Shown in pieces: positions 60,001-64,000 of a stretch of DNA of 64,000 nucleotides. A program made the position numbers and the translations under genes. Under the pieces are notes generated by a model. It searched no databases, had not been told where the DNA came from, and saw only the letters and a list, made by a program, of their open reading frames with translations. Position 1 is the stretch's first letter. Each line of letters opens with the position of its first letter. The DNA comes from Anisus vortex. Its lineage: Eukaryota > Mollusca > Gastropoda > Planorbidae. The stretch is from NCBI GenBank assembly GCA_949126835.1, contig OX421509.1, forward strand, positions 12,924,420 through 12,988,419. Direction: 5' to 3'.

Positions 60001-61088
60001 AAGCTGACTCTGTTTTACTACTATTATACTTTTTTGATTGTTACACTACTCTACCAGTGTGGATGCTGTGCTGATTTAATAGCAACTGAACTGTGACGTT
60101 GTTGTGATGAATAATGCTATAGAGGTTTACCTTGCATATTGATTATGTGGATACGATTATTATGAACTGTGACGCTGTTTTGTTGAATGCTGTCTTGTTG
60201 TAAGCTTATCTTAAGTAATTGCTGATTTAAGAAGTTACTGGATTGTAACGTTATACTGGATTGTAACGCTGTTTTAAGCATGCTGACTGTTATTTGAATA
60301 TTGTGTAGACGCTGCGCTGCAGTTGATAAATGATTATTGGAACTGTGAAGCGGACTTAACGCTGTGTTATTTGTAACGCCGTTATTGGAACTCTAATGAC
60401 TTTGTGCCGTGACGCATTTATTAACCTGTGACGCCATCGAGTGAGCTGGGAAGCCGTCGAAAGTGCTGTCGTTGTATCTGTCGAAATACTGTTGTAAGTT
60501 TTAGCTGTATCAGCTGGGTGATGTGGTGCTACTGAGATCCTGTGTCGATGTGTTTTCTACGGATTATATTGTTGTGACTTTTCCAAGTCAACGTTATAGC
60601 CTAATGTAGCAAGATTGAAGTACCTGACGCAATTCCAGGTTCAAGATATTGACTCAGTGTTTTGCTTTATTTGTCCTTTGATTTACTGATTATTTCTTGT
60701 TGTGGTGAGGGAGTCGAGTTTAGTAAAAGTTGGATACAAAGATAAGTTAATTTTTTTTTAGTTTTATGTTTTTGTTGTTGTCTATTTTAGGACTTAATGA
60801 TATATTTTACATATATGTAGATTTTGTTCGTTGCTACTTGTCAGAATTTCTGTATGTTTTTTTTTTAAACATTACAGTGGATGTTAAAATAGGGTCTACT
60901 TGTAGCAACCAAAATAAATCGTTGTATAGACCATTCTGTTTTGTCTGTAAGCTGTTTCATAAACTACATTTTTATCCGTTGCGTTGTTGGTTACTCATAA
61001 GTTGTTAGTTTTGTTACTTTCTTTAGATAGTATATTGTATCATTAGTAAATAGTGGTGTTGTACTTTATTGTGTACACATTCTTGAAA

Positions 61089-62126
61089 ATGGATGAGTAT
61101 GATCTGACAGATCTTTTTGAAGCGGGAAGAGAAATGGGCCTCCAAGGCAAAGCGTGGGTAGGGAGAAAAATGGAAGAAGATGTAAGGAAGAGAGTAGAAA
61201 GAGAAGCTAGAGACGAGAGGGAGAGAGCAGAAAGAGACGCTAGAGACGAGAGTGTTCTGAAATATGACTTAAATACCTTTCCCAGGATATCTTTAACTCA
61301 TTATCAGCTTGTAGGTGCTGGGACTGTTAACGCTATCAGTAATGCGACCAACATAGATATACTATATGCCAAACTTGGGGTTCTTCAGGAGACGGTAGAT
61401 AGATTGGTGGAAATTGTCAACAAGAGGGGTGACATGAAAGGTGCACCACTGTTATTCACTGATAATGAACTCCATTCAAGTAGGAATATGCCCATTATAG
61501 AGACATGTACAGAGGATATAAAGGATGTAAGGGGAAAAGTAGGAATGTTGCACAAGAAACAAAATAGGGAGCCAAAACTAAAGGAAGCTTATTGTAGTTA
61601 CTGCAGGAGGGTTGGTCACAAATTGAAAAATTGTCATAAGATTTATAAGAAACGTATGAAAAGTGTGGTGTGCTATCGTTGTTTAAAGGTGGGACATAAG
61701 ATGAGTAGATGTAGGGAATTCACTCATGAACTGAAGGAAAGTAGAAATAGATCTAAAGTTAAACAAAACTGGAAATCCAACAAAGAGAAGGAGCCTAGAG
61801 TTATCGTTATTGTGAAAAAAGATAGAGCTAGTGAGAGAAAGGGATCAGAGTGTGTTAATAGCAAGGCGAGATCAAATTATTCAACGAAACAACACTGGGG
61901 GAAATTTGATCCGCATATAGGTAGAATAAGTGATCAATTCTTTAGAGATCTACATAGGGTTAACATGAAATTGGCTGGATATAATCCTGAATTAGGCAGA
62001 AATAGACATAATGAAGGGTTGTGGAGCTACAAATTTGATAGGCCATATTTTCACAAAGGCAGGTATAATTTTATGAATGAAAGACGGAATTTAGATTTGC
62101 CGTGGCGAGATAGGGGTGTAGTGTAG
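61089..62126 (+). CDS. Gag-like protein with two CCHC zinc knuckles
   Basis: 345 residues from MDEYDLTDLFEAGREMG. An upstream in-frame ATG 12 codons earlier exists, but the chosen start gives the acidic helical beginning usual for Gypsy gag in invertebrates. Residues about 25-60 are a highly charged coiled-coil-like stretch (EEDVRKRVEREARDERERAE). Two CX2CX4HX4C knuckles follow, at about 169-182 (CSYCRRVGHKLKNC) and 195-208 (CYRCLKVGHKMSRC), then a basic tail. Space for a full capsid core between coiled coil and knuckles is short (about 100 residues), so the capsid may be reduced. The frame is intact, consistent with recent insertion. Confidence 0.85.
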   Translation: MDEYDLTDLFEAGREMGLQGKAWVGRKMEEDVRKRVEREARDERERAERDARDESVLKYDLNTFPRISLTHYQLVGAGTVNAISNATNIDILYAKLGVLQETVDRLVEIVNKRGDMKGAPLLFTDNELHSSRNMPIIETCTEDIKDVRGKVGMLHKKQNREPKLKEAYCSYCRRVGHKLKNCHKIYKKRMKSVVCYRCLKVGHKMSRCREFTHELKESRNRSKVKQNWKSNKEKEPRVIVIVKKDRASERKGSECVNSKARSNYSTKQHWGKFDPHIGRISDQFFRDLHRVNMKLAGYNPELGRNRHNEGLWSYKFDRPYFHKGRYNFMNERRNLDLPWRDRGVV

Positions 62127-62692
62127 ACGGGGATGGATAGAACATAGAACTAAATGTGGACTATGGCTCATTGACTTGTATTAATAATATGGAAAAAGTT
62201 GAACTTAATGTTTTTATTGTCAGTAACTGGTCTATTTACATGATCTGTTCCAGTATATTTGAGATAAGATATATTTAGTCTTTATTTTCAAATAGATCAC
62301 ATAATTAATTATTATCATCGTCTTTTTCGATTATGTAACTTGTCGATACTTGTATTTCTTTGTGTTGTAATGTAATTTGTACTTTACATTTTTTCGACGC
62401 AAGTCTGTAATGATGTTATCATGTACCAATGCTATTTTTTTAACTGCATGCTAGAGATGTATCTGAATGTTACAATTTTCTACCAAGTAATTTTGCTGAT
62501 TTTTAAATTTTCTCTCAAATACGATGGTAATGTAACCAACGTGATGTTTCATTTCTTTTGCAATGCTTACAAACTGTACTAGTATATTTTCTTTTGTTGG
62601 TTTGGAAAAAAAAATGTTTTGTACATCTTTTGTGAATTTGTTAGGAAAGTCGTTTAAAATGACATACGTCATTTTCATTTGGAAGGGAGGAA
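62127..62692 (+). other. Non-coding interval of the LTR element
   Basis: 566 bases between the gag stop and the right LTR, ending in the polypurine tract GGAAGGGAGGAA (62681-62692). The pol genes expected here in an autonomous element are absent. Confidence 0.8.
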
Positions 62693-63202
62693 TGTTGAGA
62701 GAAGAATGCTGATAGATAGGGAAAGTTAAAATTGAGGTCGTGAGTGGAAATATTTTGTTCAACAGCCTACCACTGTTTGTTGTTATAACCTAGATACATT
62801 CCCTGCTGGCTTAAAATTACCTTTGTCTTTTTACACGGGGTGACACTTTTTAATTAGAGAACGTATCAGTTCGAGAGAGGGATGGTCCGGAGTGTTGAGC
62901 GGACAGGGTGTAGAGTTAAACAGCGTATGTTAGATAGAGTATAGATTTGGCTATCGAGGTGTCCACTTGTGTTAGAGTTAGGTAGAAACTAGTCACAGAT
63001 ATAGATGTATAGAGAGTTGATAGTAGTGTAGATGTTGAGCGATACAGTAAGCTATCATGTTGTAGAGTGCAGTCAGCAATGTAACTTTTATTTCAGTATA
63101 TTCTATTAAATTTGATATGTTTTACACAAGTTTTGGAGTTCTATTCATTTGTGTGTGAAAGTGGCACGAAATTAGAACCTCAAGAAATATGAACTCGTAA
63201 CA
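62693..63202 (+). repeat. 3' LTR, 510 bp
   Basis: Same sequence as 59474-59983. Preceded by the polypurine tract and followed by the GTGAC duplication. Confidence 0.95.
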
Positions 63203-64000
63203 GTGACTAATTTTATGTCGTTCCGTATGGGGTTTAAAAAGATTACGCGACATATAACAGTAATATGATATAACAGTTTTTAAAAATAAGGTTCTAAGGG
63301 CCAAAATATTAGACACGCACAGAGAGATTTTGTTTATTTTCCCTGTACTACGAAGAGAATATAAAAGAAACTGTTTCAGCAGACGACGGGCTTATCGTGC
63401 CTGGTGAAGAGGGAAGTTTGGGTCAGATGGGATAAGCGTCAAGCACGCACTGGACAGTCGAACCGAAGGGGAGGCTATTGACACGTGTCGTCTGCTTCAC
63501 TAAATCTCATCAAGAGCGACTTCCCCCCCCCCCCCCCCCATTTTTTTTATTTTCCTGTTCTCATTTCGGAGGAAACAATCTTTTACCCTCGAATTCCCCC
63601 CCCCCCCCCTTTCCCGATCATTGGAAAGTGCACCCTTCCCAAATCCAACCTTTTCTCATTCGTTTGACCGCAGTGTTCCCGTTACAGCCCCCCCCCCCCC
63701 CCCACACACACTCTAAATTTTGCTAATACACAATCTGCTAATGGTTGTTTGTGACGAGTTATGGCGACAATCAGATCACTTCCGGAACTGGAATATGGCG
63801 TCGATCGTATCTTTGTGCCCCGGAAATGAAATATGGCGACGCTGGACTACCCCTATTGTCTACTGATTCCAACAGATTTGTTTGAGCACTCATCTAATTT
63901 TTGTTTTGGAGGAGTCATGTCCGCAGAATAGATAGTTTAGCACTGATAATAAAAGAAAATATAATGTTGTTATATAACAGATAATACAGATCACACACAC
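63203..64000. other. Right edge, C-run-rich, with a possible promoter-like patch
   Basis: Three C runs of 10-17 (near 63524, 63598 and 63690). At 63761-63840 three ATGGCG words (63761, 63795, 63833) and two CCGGAA words lie within 80 bases, as at the other candidate gene starts in this window. Frames from these ATGs are short (22-32 codons) and not recognised. Confidence 0.35.

Larger units (their letters stand above)
59474..63202 (+). mobile_element. Complete LTR retrotransposon, gag-only (non-autonomous)
   Basis: 3729 bp, bounded by GTGAC on both sides (59469-59473 and 63203-63207), a 5-bp target duplication. It has two 510-bp LTRs beginning TGTTGAG and ending CGTAACA, a primer-binding-like TTTGGCGACCCCGACGT right after the left LTR and a purine-rich GGAAGGGAGGAA right before the right LTR. 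The 2.7-kb interior has one open frame, gag-like, and no protease, reverse transcriptase, RNase H or integrase motif in any frame. This layout fits a Gypsy-type derivative mobilised in trans. Confidence 0.93.

Overview
This is a eukaryotic, non-coding-rich and AT-rich genomic window. It has introns, tRNA-derived SINEs, CR1-like LINEs with 2A and PHD modules, MITEs, a gag-bearing LTR element and many minisatellites. The gene content (an invertebrate-type inhibitory Smad, a LysM-domain protein) and the repeat types suggest a lophotrochozoan animal, probably a mollusc. That placement is inference; no species-specific marker is visible.

The one large gene is an inhibitory Smad (SMAD6/7 class) on the minus strand. 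It has three coding exons: MH1 at 50686-51130, a short PPxY linker exon at 49032-49115, and an MH2 exon at 15584-16938. The splice phases join exactly into a 627-codon reading frame. Intron 2 is about 32 kb and is packed with repeats. The MH2 domain is split by an in-frame insertion of about 263 residues that carries a cysteine cluster and a second PPxY motif. On the left, a minus-strand first coding exon of a LYSMD1/2-like LysM protein lies at 5288-5479. On the right, two tiny candidate first exons with strong splice donors diverge from a 725-bp interval that looks like a bidirectional promoter (58561-58602 minus, 59328-59389 plus).

Region by region: 1-5.3 kb is probably intron of, or flank to, the LysM gene and holds a CR1/L2-like LINE relic. 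5.5-15.6 kb is intergenic or Smad 3' flank, with SINEs, a hAT-type MITE and short tandem repeats. 17-49 kb is Smad intron 2. It contains a 37-bp minisatellite array, and a nest in which a CR1-like retrotransposon with a 2A peptide sits inside a pogo-like DNA transposon, which sits inside a MITE. It also contains several other minisatellites, SINEs, a second MITE family and a GC-rich repeat inserted in a minisatellite. 49-51 kb holds the two 5' coding exons and a long inverted-repeat (foldback) element in intron 1. 51-58.5 kb is gene-poor. 59.5-63.2 kb is an intact LTR retrotransposon whose two 510-bp LTRs look identical by eye. It is bounded by a 5-bp target duplication and encodes only a small gag-like zinc-knuckle protein.

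All splice joints are read from consensus sites and phase only. No similarity search was run, so repeat family names rest on recognised motifs.
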